64,000 nucleotides of DNA from Hydractinia symbiolongicarpus (Eukaryota > Cnidaria > Hydrozoa > Anthoathecata > Hydractiniidae). The stretch covers positions 2,976,001 through 3,040,000 of the forward strand of contig NC_079883.1 of NCBI RefSeq assembly GCF_029227915.1, read 5' to 3'. Below, one piece after another: positions 49,576-60,808 of the stretch. Positions within the stretch are counted from its first letter, which is position 1, and each line of letters starts with the position of its first letter. A model generated the notes under the pieces. It was given only the letters and a program-made list of their open reading frames with translations, did no database searches and was not told where the DNA came from. The position numbers and the translations under genes are program-made.

Positions 49576-51906
49576 ATTCCTGTCCAAACCTGCTTTACGT
49601 TGTCTGACAATGAGTTTAATACTCCATGTAGAACAACTTTATCCATATATACCAAATGAGACATTTGCCATACCACTTTCTCACCAAGAATTTCATTTCC
49701 TGGTTTATTTGATTTGAAAGAAAACAAAGTATATATTTCTGAAAATTATTTCCGGTAAATCTTAAGAATATTTAAGGAAATGTTATCTGTATACATTAAA
49801 AAGTAACAGTAACTTTTACTTTAAAATTGATGGATTTTACATCATATACAAGGCACCATTTTGATAATACTTTGCTTCCAGAATCTCATGCTTAGCGGTT
49901 TTCCCTGACTGCCAAGGATTGCAGACATGTGAGCACTTTGCCAAGGTCACTTTCTCAAAAAAATTTTTTGTTTGTTTAAATTGCTATGGTAATTCTTTGA
50001 GAATTTTTATTGGCTCCTGAACTTGATTCCTAGGCTCTTTTCTGATAAGGGACAATCTGTTCTTATATCTTAAATTTGAAAATCTCTAAGAACATAGCGA
50101 AGTAGTGCTAAAAATCTAACGAAATAGTTATTATAGTTAAGAATTTCAGCACCCAAACATAACAGAGAAATTTGTTAAGTACCTGAATAACTGATGGGTT
50201 TTTAAGGAATACAAAATACAAATGACACTGAAATTTATTATTTTAACTATCTTCTCTTTTTAAGAACAAGCTACAAAAATTTCTGCATAAATTTCTTTCA
50301 GGTACTTAACAAATTTTTTCGATATGTTTGGTTCCTGAAATTCTAAGATGGTGGTCTGTGGTTTATATTTTCTTCCTATATGCATGGATGTGCTTATTTG
50401 TTCTCTACATGAAATTTTTCAGTCTTAACAAATGTATTTATATTTCAATTTCACATATTTGCAATGTTTAGTAAAACACAACCTAGCCTCTAATGAAAAA
50501 TATATTTTCTTATTTTAAAGTGTGGCTTTAAGATAAATAAAAAACAACTGTATGCATGTGTATTGACAGGTTATTGTGTTACAAATACTATTTTTATTTT
50601 GGCAGTGTAAACAAGTGTCATAATTTGAGTAAATTGAGTCCAGTTTCAAATTAAATGCCATCATTCTTATTTGGTAAGTACTCACTGTTTGAATGTTAGG
50701 ATCAATTATAGTAACATTATGGTTTTGTGATTAATTAACAGTCTCGTCTGGAATATTTCCGTGGAATTCACATGTGCAATTAAGATGTACTAATTCTTGT
50801 GTAAAGTAAAGTTTAAAATAAAGAAAGAAAAAAAAATAGAAAAGACGATTCAAAGCACTGAAAGTAGTGGCTACCTATGTCTATTTTTTACAACTTAGGA
50901 TATGCCTGTGGTCTGGAAGCTAGATTACTAGCCTGGCCAGGCTAGTACTTTGCTAGTAATTTAAATATGAGAAAATATTTCTCTGATTCTCTGTTTTTTT
51001 TCCTACAGTACTGTAAAAAGGTATGTTGGGGTTAGGGCGTGGTCACGCGAACAACGATAAAATCGTGGTCTTTAAGTATAACAAACATTCTATGGTGGCC
51101 ACCACGCTGATATTATTATCACCACGAAGGATCGTGTGTCCCACGATTATTTTCGCGAGGTCCACGATTTTTTTTTAACCATTATAATTTAATTTTTTTC
51201 TTTTCAAAAAAGTCATTTATTAAAGTTAATTTGTTTGTTTCAGGGTTTATCAAGTTAAAAAAGCATATTTGTAGTTTTTTGCTTGGTGTATACTTTTTCA
51301 TCATGGACGCGAATTTAAACGAAAGTCCCCTAGTGGGCATGCCATGGTTCCCTTGGTCAATTTATCTAATTAATTCAGGAATGCCTTTAAATATAGAAAC
51401 AAAATGACTAAAAAAGTTTTATTTAAAAATTTGAAATGTTTTTTTGGTTATATTTCACATGCAAAACAATTTATAAAAACCTTCCTCAAAACTTCTGTAA
51501 AAACTAAAAAATTTGTTTCATGATAGAACAATGATCAGTTGATCCTTTAAAATCTTATTATTAATCCTTACATGTGTATGATATAATGCTTGTGTAATAC
51601 ATCATTACATGTGCAACACTTGTGTAATAATTCTTTGAGCATAATAAAATTCAATTATTCCAGGCTGGTTACTAGATATTATAACTGTGAAGGACATTAA
51701 ACTAATATATTCTGCCATGAATTTTTATGCTGTTTCTATTTAAGATGGCCTGTGCACGCATTTGCTGTAAATTTAATGGCTTAGTGCTAAGGAAAACAAT
51801 TTGGGATGTTGCAGTTTATTGAGACTGCGACAACAGCACCAATGACCAACTGCCTGGGCACATTTAAAATTTTTGATGCTAATATGCACAAAAAACGTTA
51901 AATACG

Positions 51907-52080
51907 CTACAGTACTGTGAAAAGGTTTGTTAAACATTGTGGTTCGTGTTTTTTTCACGTTACGCACGAACCACAATAGCCCACATTGCGTATTTTTTAA
52001 CAATCGTGGACTTCACAATCATGTTTTGTGGACTAAACGAACAAAAATTAAACATTAATCCGTGGCGTCCACGATAGATA
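51907..52080. repeat. Inverted-repeat element related to 51003-51180
   Basis: Starts with CTACAGTACTGTGAAAAGGT, nearly the same as CTACAGTACTGTAAAAAGGT at about 51005. It contains perfect 13-bp arms ATTGTGGTTCGTG (51936-51948) and CACGAACCACAAT (51965-51977) around a 16-nt loop. Both copies also carry CACGAT and GTCCACGAT motifs. This is probably a small non-autonomous transposon family; the termini are not defined. Confidence 0.5.
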
Positions 52081-52211
52081 ACTTCTATTGTAAAACAACA
52101 AAGACCAAATTAGTTTATCAATTAAATCAAAAACCGGCGGCAAAAAAACAAATTAACACTGTTTGTTTTAATTCGTTGTCATAAAGCTAGCTATATAATA
52201 GATTTTAATTG

Positions 52212-52622
52212 TTCGTGAATTAAAATGCAATCTAAAAAAGCATTTCTATCGCTGCTTTTCATTTATCAACTTTTAAAATGCGATCTAAAAGAGCATTTCT
52301 ATCGCCGCTATTCGTTTTTAAACTTTTAAAATCCCATTTAAAAAAACATTTCTATCGCCGCTTTTCATTTGTAACTTTTAAAATGCGATCTAAAAAACTT
52401 TTCTATTGCCGCTTTTTGTTTGGAAACTTTTAAAATACAATCTAAAAAAGCATTTCTATCGTCGCTTTTCAATTATCAACTTTTAAAATGCGATCTAAAA
52501 GAGCATTTCTATCGCCGCTATTCGTTTTTAAACTTTTAAAATCCCATTTAAAAAACATTTCTATCGCCGCTTTTCGTTTGTAAACTTTTAAAATGCGGTC
52601 TTGAAAAAAAATTTCTATCGCC
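52212..52622 (+). repeat. 52-bp minisatellite with a 210-bp higher-order period
   Basis: About eight units share the phrase ACTTTTAAAATGCGATCTAA followed by AGCATTTCTATCGCCGCT. Unit starts fall near 52270, 52323, 52375, 52427, 52480, 52533 and 52585. Units four apart are more alike than neighbours: the block beginning ATCAACTTTTAAAATGCGAT occurs near 52265 and again near 52475. This shows duplication of a four-unit block. The array ends about 290 bp before the PRPF39 start codon. Confidence 0.85.
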
Positions 52623-52914
52623 GCAGACAAAGTTACCTTTTCTCAATTATGAAGGTCTCAATTTGATATTTCTGGGTTAACCCCAAATCTATTGTGTAAT
52701 CAAGGCCTTTAATGAGCCGTAAAATATTTTTTGTATTGCTGAGGTAAAATTACGCCGGAAAAACCTAAAAGAAACTCATATATCTCATGGATTTTTTTTT
52801 AATGTGCCAATAAGCCATTATGTGATTGTGACACTGATTTCCAAACATTCAAATTTGCAAACTGTTTAGTTAATATATTTATAAATTTTTGTCTTCTTTT
52901 CTTTTTAGCAAGTT

Positions 52915-55900
52915 ATGGTTAGAAAGCGAGCCCCTGCCCAAAAAGCTTTATCTCCAGAAAAAGCCTTTAAAAAGAAAAAGAAAGACAATGAGGAGAACGG
53001 ACAAAGCAGTATGGATAACAATAATTTAGAAGTAATTACAAGTGGAAATGAAGATTCGTCTCATGGTAAAAGACTTGTTTTGTTTATTTTCACATCTAAC
53101 AAATTTCCTGTACAATATATATATATACAGATGTAAAGGGACACAAACAAAGCATAAATCTTAAAATTGCCATTCTTACTGAAGGATTGAGTTTATAGAG
53201 ATTTTGAGATTCTGATCTTATAAATTGATATAATTTGGTTTTGTTTTGGACAGTACATATTTTAAAAAAAAGAAAACATTCTATTTATTTTTTCTTTAAA
53301 AGGAAAATTTTGTTAGAGTTTACTAGCATCCGCCTTTAAAGAGTGTTGAAAAAAAGTGAAACATCACAATGTAGAAACATTGTGTAAGCAAAGTATTTTG
53401 TAACTGTCTAAACTGATATCATTTTTCTATTACTGAGACAGTAGATGAGGAAAACTTGTAATATGTTTGTATTAAGAAAAATTATAATGTAAACAACATG
53501 CATTGTGGTAAAAGATGAGTGAATAGTCTTGTAAACCTGTAACAAGGATAGGTCACAATAAACGTGTGCAAAATGTATACACTTTTACCTGATTTTTTTC
53601 TTGTGAAATGTGGCATTCAATGTTTTTTTGAGCGTGTCACTTGATCTGAACTTTTAGTTTTTAATTGTTGATAATTTTCTCTCTAGGAGATTTGATGATC
53701 TATGGCACGGAAGAAGATTGTGAGGTACCAGTTGAAGATGCCTGTTATGATGAGTTGCCAGATTTTAATTCATTTAGCAAAGAACTCACCGACAAAAAAA
53801 AAACATATTGGGAGGCTGTGAAAGTGGACTACACAGACTTTACCAATTGGACATGTCTGTTGCAAACATTCACGGACACAGAGGTAAAGATTATTTAAAG
53901 ATGTATTATACCACATCCTGTTTTTTGCAATTTACTACATCCTACCTGACAGAAAATGGCGAGAAATGCCCAAGTTACAACCCTTACCCATGTGGGGTGG
54001 ACTGCCACACTAATTATACTTTACAGGGTTTAGCATTTATTTAGTGAACTGAAATGACCTTTTTGTGACTTACTTTACGAAGAAAAAATTAAAATTTAAA
54101 ATTTCCATTATATAATTGTTTATTTCCCTTATATTTATTTGTGATAGTGATAGTGATAGGCACTGTTTGTTCTTTTTTGTTTTGTTTTTCTATATAATTC
54201 TTGTTTTTCATGATTATTTTAACTTGGTAGCAGGAATAAGGCATTTTTTTGTTGCCTCGTTTAAATTATGCATATTTAATGAACCTTAGAACAAAAGCAG
54301 GTGAAAGAGTTACATAATATTAGCATTTGAAATGTCGTTCTTGTCAACCGGAATTGTGAATTAAACTTATTTAAAACCTTTAGTCTAAGGTGTAGTCCAC
54401 GATAAATAAGTGTAGCATGACCAAAACAATAAAGTCAATAGTTTTTCTTTGAAGTTTTCGGTATACTTCAATTGTTATTATTACTTTCATATACGTTAAG
54501 TAAAAATAAATTTAAATAAGATTTAAAATACCAACTATTCCTATTTTCAACATATTGTACCAGCATCAGTATTATCTCATCAATGATGTCAATAAGTAGC
54601 AACTAAAACTGCTCTCTTTGTTTATGTGTGTAACAATTTTTTCAAAATTCCAAAATATCAAACCTGAAAATTTTTAAAAATGTATCTAAATTAAATGATT
54701 GACTGCCCACCCCCTTTGAATGTTGAGCGATTGATTTTTCTTGTTAGCTAATAGGACATCTTTACATATCTAGGACAATCTTGAGGCAGCTCGAAGTGCC
54801 TACAACTGCTTCTTACGATACTATCCATACTGTTATGGATACTGGAAGAAATTTTCTGATTTAGAAAAAAAACAAGGAAATTTGGACAAGGCTAGGGAGG
54901 TACCATTTTATGTTTATTCTTCTGCAAGTAATATTTTTATCTTTAAAATTTATTGTTAATAGTAAATTAATTCCATTTGTACAACTATTTAACATGATAA
55001 CACAGCCCTTCTCATTGAATTTATTTTGTGTTTGTCGTTTGCCTACTTTACTTTGGCAAATTTGTGTTTTATGTTTTGAACATAAAGAAATTTTTGAGTG
55101 CTGATGTGAATTAGAAAGGCTGTAACAAGTTTTTTGTTTATTCTTTTGAAAAATCTTATCACTTCAACAATTTTACTTATTGTTTTTGGTGCTTTTTAAT
55201 GTTGGGTTAATGTTGTGGGGCTATGAAGAACTTACTACTGAAAACTAGATAATATAAGTGTATCACACATTTTGGGTTACCACTTAGCCTCATCTCGAAA
55301 TATATTCTAAAACATGACTGCATAATCTCGCACACTGATTCGTTTGTCAGGAGTAGGCATGCAAGTGGCTTCATTATTGTGTACCTTCGCTCAAAATTTA
55401 ACTTATTGTTTTTTTTGCTAGGTATTCAGCAGGGGTGTGAAAGCTATTCATGTTAGCATTGACTTGTGGGTGCATTATCTGAACTTTACTATTCAACAGA
55501 ATCAAGGAAAAGAAAACAGCCAAGATATTATAAGAAAGTAAGCTCCTGTTTTACATAATATGTCCTTGGCAATTTAAGAGTTAGGAACAACTTGAATTTT
55601 AAAACTAAAAACAACTTTCAGTGAAGTGTATCTAGTTTTTAAAGAAGCTAGGAAGAGTCTTTTTTAAAAGACCAAAGGCCTAGTTATGATCAAAATTTGT
55701 TGATTTAAAATTTTGAACTGCATTCAAAACAAGTTACTCTGTTTAGTTAAGAAAACTCTGCATAGATATAAGAGAAAAAAAATAGAACTAAAATGCCTGA
55801 AAAAAGAACAGCCATGTTCAGCTCTAAATTTACTGTATCTTTTTTATTGTTTTGGGTATTGTGTGATCTGTTTTTATTGCTTCCAGATTGTTTAATGAAG

Positions 55901-58900
55901 CTATTAATGCAGCAGGCATGGAATTTAAATCCAACAAATTGTGGAACGCATACATTGAATGGGAAAAGTCGTTAGGAAATCTCAAACGAGTCACTGAAAT
56001 TTATGACAAACTGATATCGACACCCACACAACAGTATTTAAAAAATTGGGAAAGGTAAGTTCATAATTATATTATTAGTCATACAGGCCTTGCATGAGCA
56101 AATCGTCCCCTGATCGACCAGCTGCTTGCACAGTAGAATTTTTGAACTTACTTGTGGTCACTATATTTTGAAGTTGCACAGAAACTTGTTCTACAAAGAA
56201 AGAAAGTACTGCTGGATGTTTTAGTCAGACAAATTGACAAGAGGCTGTAAGCTATCCTCTGGGTGTGCAATATATTGTATTTCTATATAGTATGTATGTT
56301 GTGTGTATGACACTGGATCTTTCAGCTAGTTATTTTTAATTATGCTGAGTACATTTCTTGCAGGTTTAAGCAGCATTTAGAAAGCCACTCACTATCGGAT
56401 GTTTTACCAACAGAGGAGTATGTCCAACTTATGCAACGAATAGACGCAATTCCCCCTGGATTGACAACCAATGAGGAGCCATCCATTATAACCAATGAAG
56501 ACCAAGGTTTGTAGTTGATAATATTGATATCAGTTTTAGTTTTAATATTTTTCACTGTATGTGTAGCAAGAGCATCAGCGTGGTTCTTTTTGTCAATATT
56601 AAAGTTGCTATGAATAAAATATACTTTACTGAGTTATGGTTATGAGTATTATATTTAGGTAAAACAGATGATTCAGAAACAAAACAATTGAAGGTATTTT
56701 ATGATAATTAAAATGAACTTTGAAACATGTTTTTATGCTGTTATTTCAAAGAAAAGTAGTGTATCACATTTTAATGCCGTCTTGTGAAATTACGAAAATT
56801 TTGATCAATCATTGTGCTCTTGTTTTTATCTAAAGCTCAGTTTTTAATAAAGTCCATAATTGTTTTGCAACCGTTGCTTGTTTCGCTTTTGTTTTACAAC
56901 ATGTGTTCCCAATGAAGTTCTAATATTGACTGTGCAACAAATTATGGGTTATTAGAAACCAAGCATTCTTCTTTCATCTTCATATATAAATTTGCTTTGT
57001 TTTTTCCATTTCAATCTATTCAAAATAATTACAATTAAAAAAAAAGACACTTTAAACACATTTACATATAAATAATAATCAATAAAGGGGTGTATGTATG
57101 ATTTAAGCATCAGACTACTTACTATTAGTGTATATGTTACATGTTGTTTTATTGTATATATCTTATAACTAACTACTTCAGAATGATAACGAAAAGGAAA
57201 CTGACAAAATCAAGGAAAGAGTTATTGCAGAACGTGAATCCATTTTTGTTGAAACAGCAGGTGAAATTAAGAAGCGTTGGAAATACGAAGAAGCAATCAA
57301 ACGCCCTTATTTTCATGTGAAACCTTTAGAAAAATCCCAAATAAGTAACTGGAAAGATTATTTAGATTATGAAATCAGACAAGGTGGCCATAAAAGAATA
57401 TGTTTTTTGTTTGAACGGTGTGTGGTGGCATGTGCATTATATGAGGAACTGTGGGAAAAGGTACGTTTTTAGAGAGTGTTAGTTGGGTATAGATTTCAAG
57501 TAAAGGTTCTCAAAATTCCTAGTTTAACTGATTTTGTTTATTTTTAGTATATTGACTACATTGAACCACGAGACCAGAATGCTGCAAGGAAAGTGTTCTC
57601 AAGAGCATGTAATATTCACCAAATAAAGAAATACAAAATAAACCTAGCTTGGGCTACTTTTGAAGAACACAACAAAAACTATACACAAGCTGCTGACATT
57701 TTAAGCAGCATTGATAAAAACTTTCCTGGCATGATTATGATAACAATGCGTAGAGTAGGACTTGCTAGAAGGATGAATAGACCTAATGACATTGTTAGAA
57801 TATATGAAAATGCAATTGAGAAATCCGAAAGGATTGAAGACAAGATATTTTATAGTATTAAATACTCCCATGTGTTAGCAAAGGTAATGTTAACACCATG
57901 CTTCTTTCGTGTGTCCTTCAGTCGTTACTGTAATGTTATGATTACTACTCACAGCATTTGACGTCCTTTTAACCAATTTGTTTTATGGTGCTTTTATTGC
58001 ATTCATTCTTTGGTTAGTTTTATTTTCCTAGTTTTAATTAATACACCAAGTTCAAGTGCAAATTCTTTTTAGACAGTAGATAATAAAACTAAAGCTCGAG
58101 ATGTACTTTGGAAAGCCTTGACGCTGGGAAAGGTAATTTTTATTATTAAATGTCCATCAGGCTGGTGTTATATTTTATTTTTTTTAGCATTTTAAATAGT
58201 TTGTTTAGTATATTCTAAGCTTTGTAGATAGTTTCATTTTATGTAAAAAAAATACACATTAACTGTTTTGTGCATAGTTTTGAATTTACGGCATTGGTCA
58301 AGTTATAAAATTTAGCATGTGCTGCTAATTGGATGGCTTGATTGCCTCTGAAAAAGGTTATAGCAGTGCTGCATATATTATGTAAGTATAAAAAAATATA
58401 ACGCCCTGTTTACTTGTCCTTACAGAAGCATAAACGACTTTATCTCCAACTATTGGAACTGGAAATACACTATGGTGAAGTGGATAATGACCATTCATTT
58501 AAGCTTTTTAATGCTGTTGAAAATGATATGAGTCTGAGTGAAGATTTTCGAGATTCATTTGCACAACGAAAAGTTGAGTTTTACGAGGAATACGGAGATG
58601 ATATTGAAAAGATTTTACAAGTCAAAGAGAGCTATGAACATGATCATAAAAGACATCGAGCAACAAAAAGAACATTATCTAACAGGTATAGTAAACATTA
58701 AAAAAATAATGATTCTAAAATTGTCTGAGTATGTGATTTAAAAATAGATTTTGTTGTTGGTTTATTAGTTTTTTTTTATATATACAATCCTAGATTGTTA
58801 TTAGTATTTGTTTGCTGTGCCCATGTAAACACATTTTTTCATGTATTTTTAGTTCAACAGATTCAGCGATAAAATTGCCAAAGACTGAAGCAGAAGTAAA

Positions 58901-59328
58901 TCAGACTGCTCCAAATGTAAATACTGTAGAATCTGGCTCATGGTATAATTCTACTGCACAGGTATATAGTCTTCCCAAACTTTGTTTTTAATGTGGAGTA
59001 AACAGTTTACCTAGGCTTTTTCATAAAGATTTTTGCAAGCCAGCAACGTAAAGCACACGTCGTCAACTGTCTATGGTGTGCTTTTAGGTGCACTACATTG
59101 GTTAACCAATTTGACACTTGTATCATGCTTTTAATAATATGCCTTAATAAATTTTGTGTGTGTGGTTGTGTGCGGATGTTATTGAATGCCTCTCCTGAAA
59201 AGCCCATTTTACATTGTATTATTAATAAACTCTTTTAAAATCTACATTTTTAGACTGAAAATTCTTACGTTGATTGGCGTAATTATGCTGCGCAATATGC
59301 AAACTTTAATCAACAACAAAGAAATTGA
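52915..59328 (+). CDS. PRPF39: Pre-mRNA-processing factor 39 (HAT-repeat U1 snRNP-associated protein)
   Basis: PRPF39 is a nuclear splicing factor; as a homodimer it resembles the yeast Prp39/Prp42 pair that contacts U1 snRNP. Exons: 52915-53065, 53687-53883, 54774-54899, 55422-55537, 55887-56054, 56364-56506, 56659-56693, 57182-57460, 57548-57883, 58073-58132, 58426-58685, 58853-58961, 59254-59328. Sum 2,055 nt, 684 residues (human 669), every phase closing. A basic, Lys-rich N-terminus is followed from about residue 85 by half-a-TPR (HAT) repeats: [115 protein letters not shown]. The C-terminus is low complexity and ends in NFNQQQRN. A pyrimidine-rich acceptor (TTCTTTTTAG) lies only 6 nt before the ATG. 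The upstream 5' exon is therefore distant, or a spliced leader is added. Confidence 0.96.
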
Positions 59329-60808
59329 TGACACATTTCATTACATCTACAACACGTCACTGCTGCAGTATTTGGATACATCAATATGTTTTTTGAACTT
59401 CATAATGTTGTGTTGATGCAAATATGCAAGATACAAAAGACTACAGAATTCTTTCAAAAACACAATGTGAACATACCTTTTCCATCATTTATATATATAG
59501 CTTTTATGTTTTGTAATTTTTTCCTTGCATATGATCTGTACATATATAGGCCACTTGCCTTTTACAGTTTTGTGTGATGGATGAGCAAATATTTTTTCTT
59601 GTCAAAGATAAAATTATATTTACTATCTATATTATCTGTATTATATTTCATTTGTTGTCTTCTGCTTTATTTTCTATTATAATACCCATATCCACAGGGT
59701 TTTAGCTAGCCCATATTTTATCTGCTAAATGGACAATTCTCAATTTAAAACTAGTTTACTTTCACAATCTAACAATGATTTTTTTCTGGTGACCTAATCT
59801 TTCCCTGTTAGTTAGCTGATGTATTTGTTTCTTAAAACCTACTTAAGAAATTAAACCAAATTATCATTCCTTGCATAATGCATTATAATTTGTTGAAGCA
59901 TGCAATAATGATGTATACATCAAAAACCAAAATTGCTACGATCACCATGGATCGTCCTTTAGAGACTTGTAGGTTAATTCCCAATTTTGAATTTCTAGCT
60001 AACACCCTGATTCCATCTATTATAAATTTGCAGACTGAGCTGGCTTAACTTTGAATGATGTGCAGTACTTGATTAAGAGCTTAGTAGCATGCATGCTTAA
60101 ACATTCTATCATGTGCAATGTGTTTTTATAAACTTAAGCAAGTTCTGTGTTGTGAAATCATTTTGTTATTTAAATCTGTTGTAACTTTTATAAATGCATG
60201 CAAGTGGCATAAAAAAGCATTAATTATCCTGGGGAATCTGTGAAATAATAACTTGCCACCTGTTTCTTAAAAGTGGAAAACACAAAAAAAGATTAGAAGG
60301 AGTTTGTATCATTAACATTTAATTGTAACATTTTCATCAGCAGTTATTATTAGGTCCCAGATATTATGTTGTGAAATACATGTCGATATCACCAATAAAA
60401 AAGGCAAACAGACTAAAATAATTTTTTTTAAATAAAAGAAGTGCCTTTCTGGTGGTGTTATAGAGAAAATGTAAACTATTTCCAAAATTGTATGTAGGAT
60501 GTGATTGTAGTATTGCATAAGGTTGGATAGAAAGTTTGTGCTGTACTAGGTTTTTAAAGGATCCTATGTAGCACATGTCACTAATTTTTCCGACAACCAG
60601 GCCTAAAAACACAAAGAATATTTTCACAGATACTTGTAGGTTGTCAGGTAAGAACAACTGTAGTTGGAGCTATTTTTTTGGTAGCCAAAACAAACATGCT
60701 TGTTATGGTGAAGGCTGTTTTTCATATTTAGTTTTAATTTTTTGATTATCTTTGTTCTATGTTTTAGCTCTATCACTTTTGTTTTAGTTTGTAAACAATA
60801 AGCACATT
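59329..60808. other. Intergenic region between PRPF39 and CDC123
   Basis: This holds the PRPF39 3' UTR and the 5' flank of CDC123, both on the plus strand. The sequence is AT-rich with no supported open frame or RNA gene. A canonical AATAAA appears only far downstream of the stop (near 60430), so the true PRPF39 polyadenylation site is unclear. An acceptor-like TTGTTTTAG ends at 60787, 21 nt before the CDC123 ATG. Confidence 0.5.

Larger units (their letters stand above)
45977..52908. other. 6.9-kb intergenic region with repeats, between divergent RINGO and PRPF39 genes
   Basis: No protein-coding gene is supported. Contents: SINE-like copy 2 (46210-46445), a poly-C stretch near 48038-48050, a GATA/GACA microsatellite near 48648-48665, two related hairpin elements (51003-51180 and 51907-52080), and a 52-bp minisatellite (52212-52622). 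A possible 5' untranslated exon of PRPF39 ends near 47697, where TCTG is followed by the donor GTGAGC. This is weak. Confidence 0.55.

Noticed and set aside
49439-49717. 92-codon plus-strand ORF and its minus-strand shadow
   Set aside because: Intergenic, overlaps a GC-rich hairpin, no recognisable domain and no splice partners.
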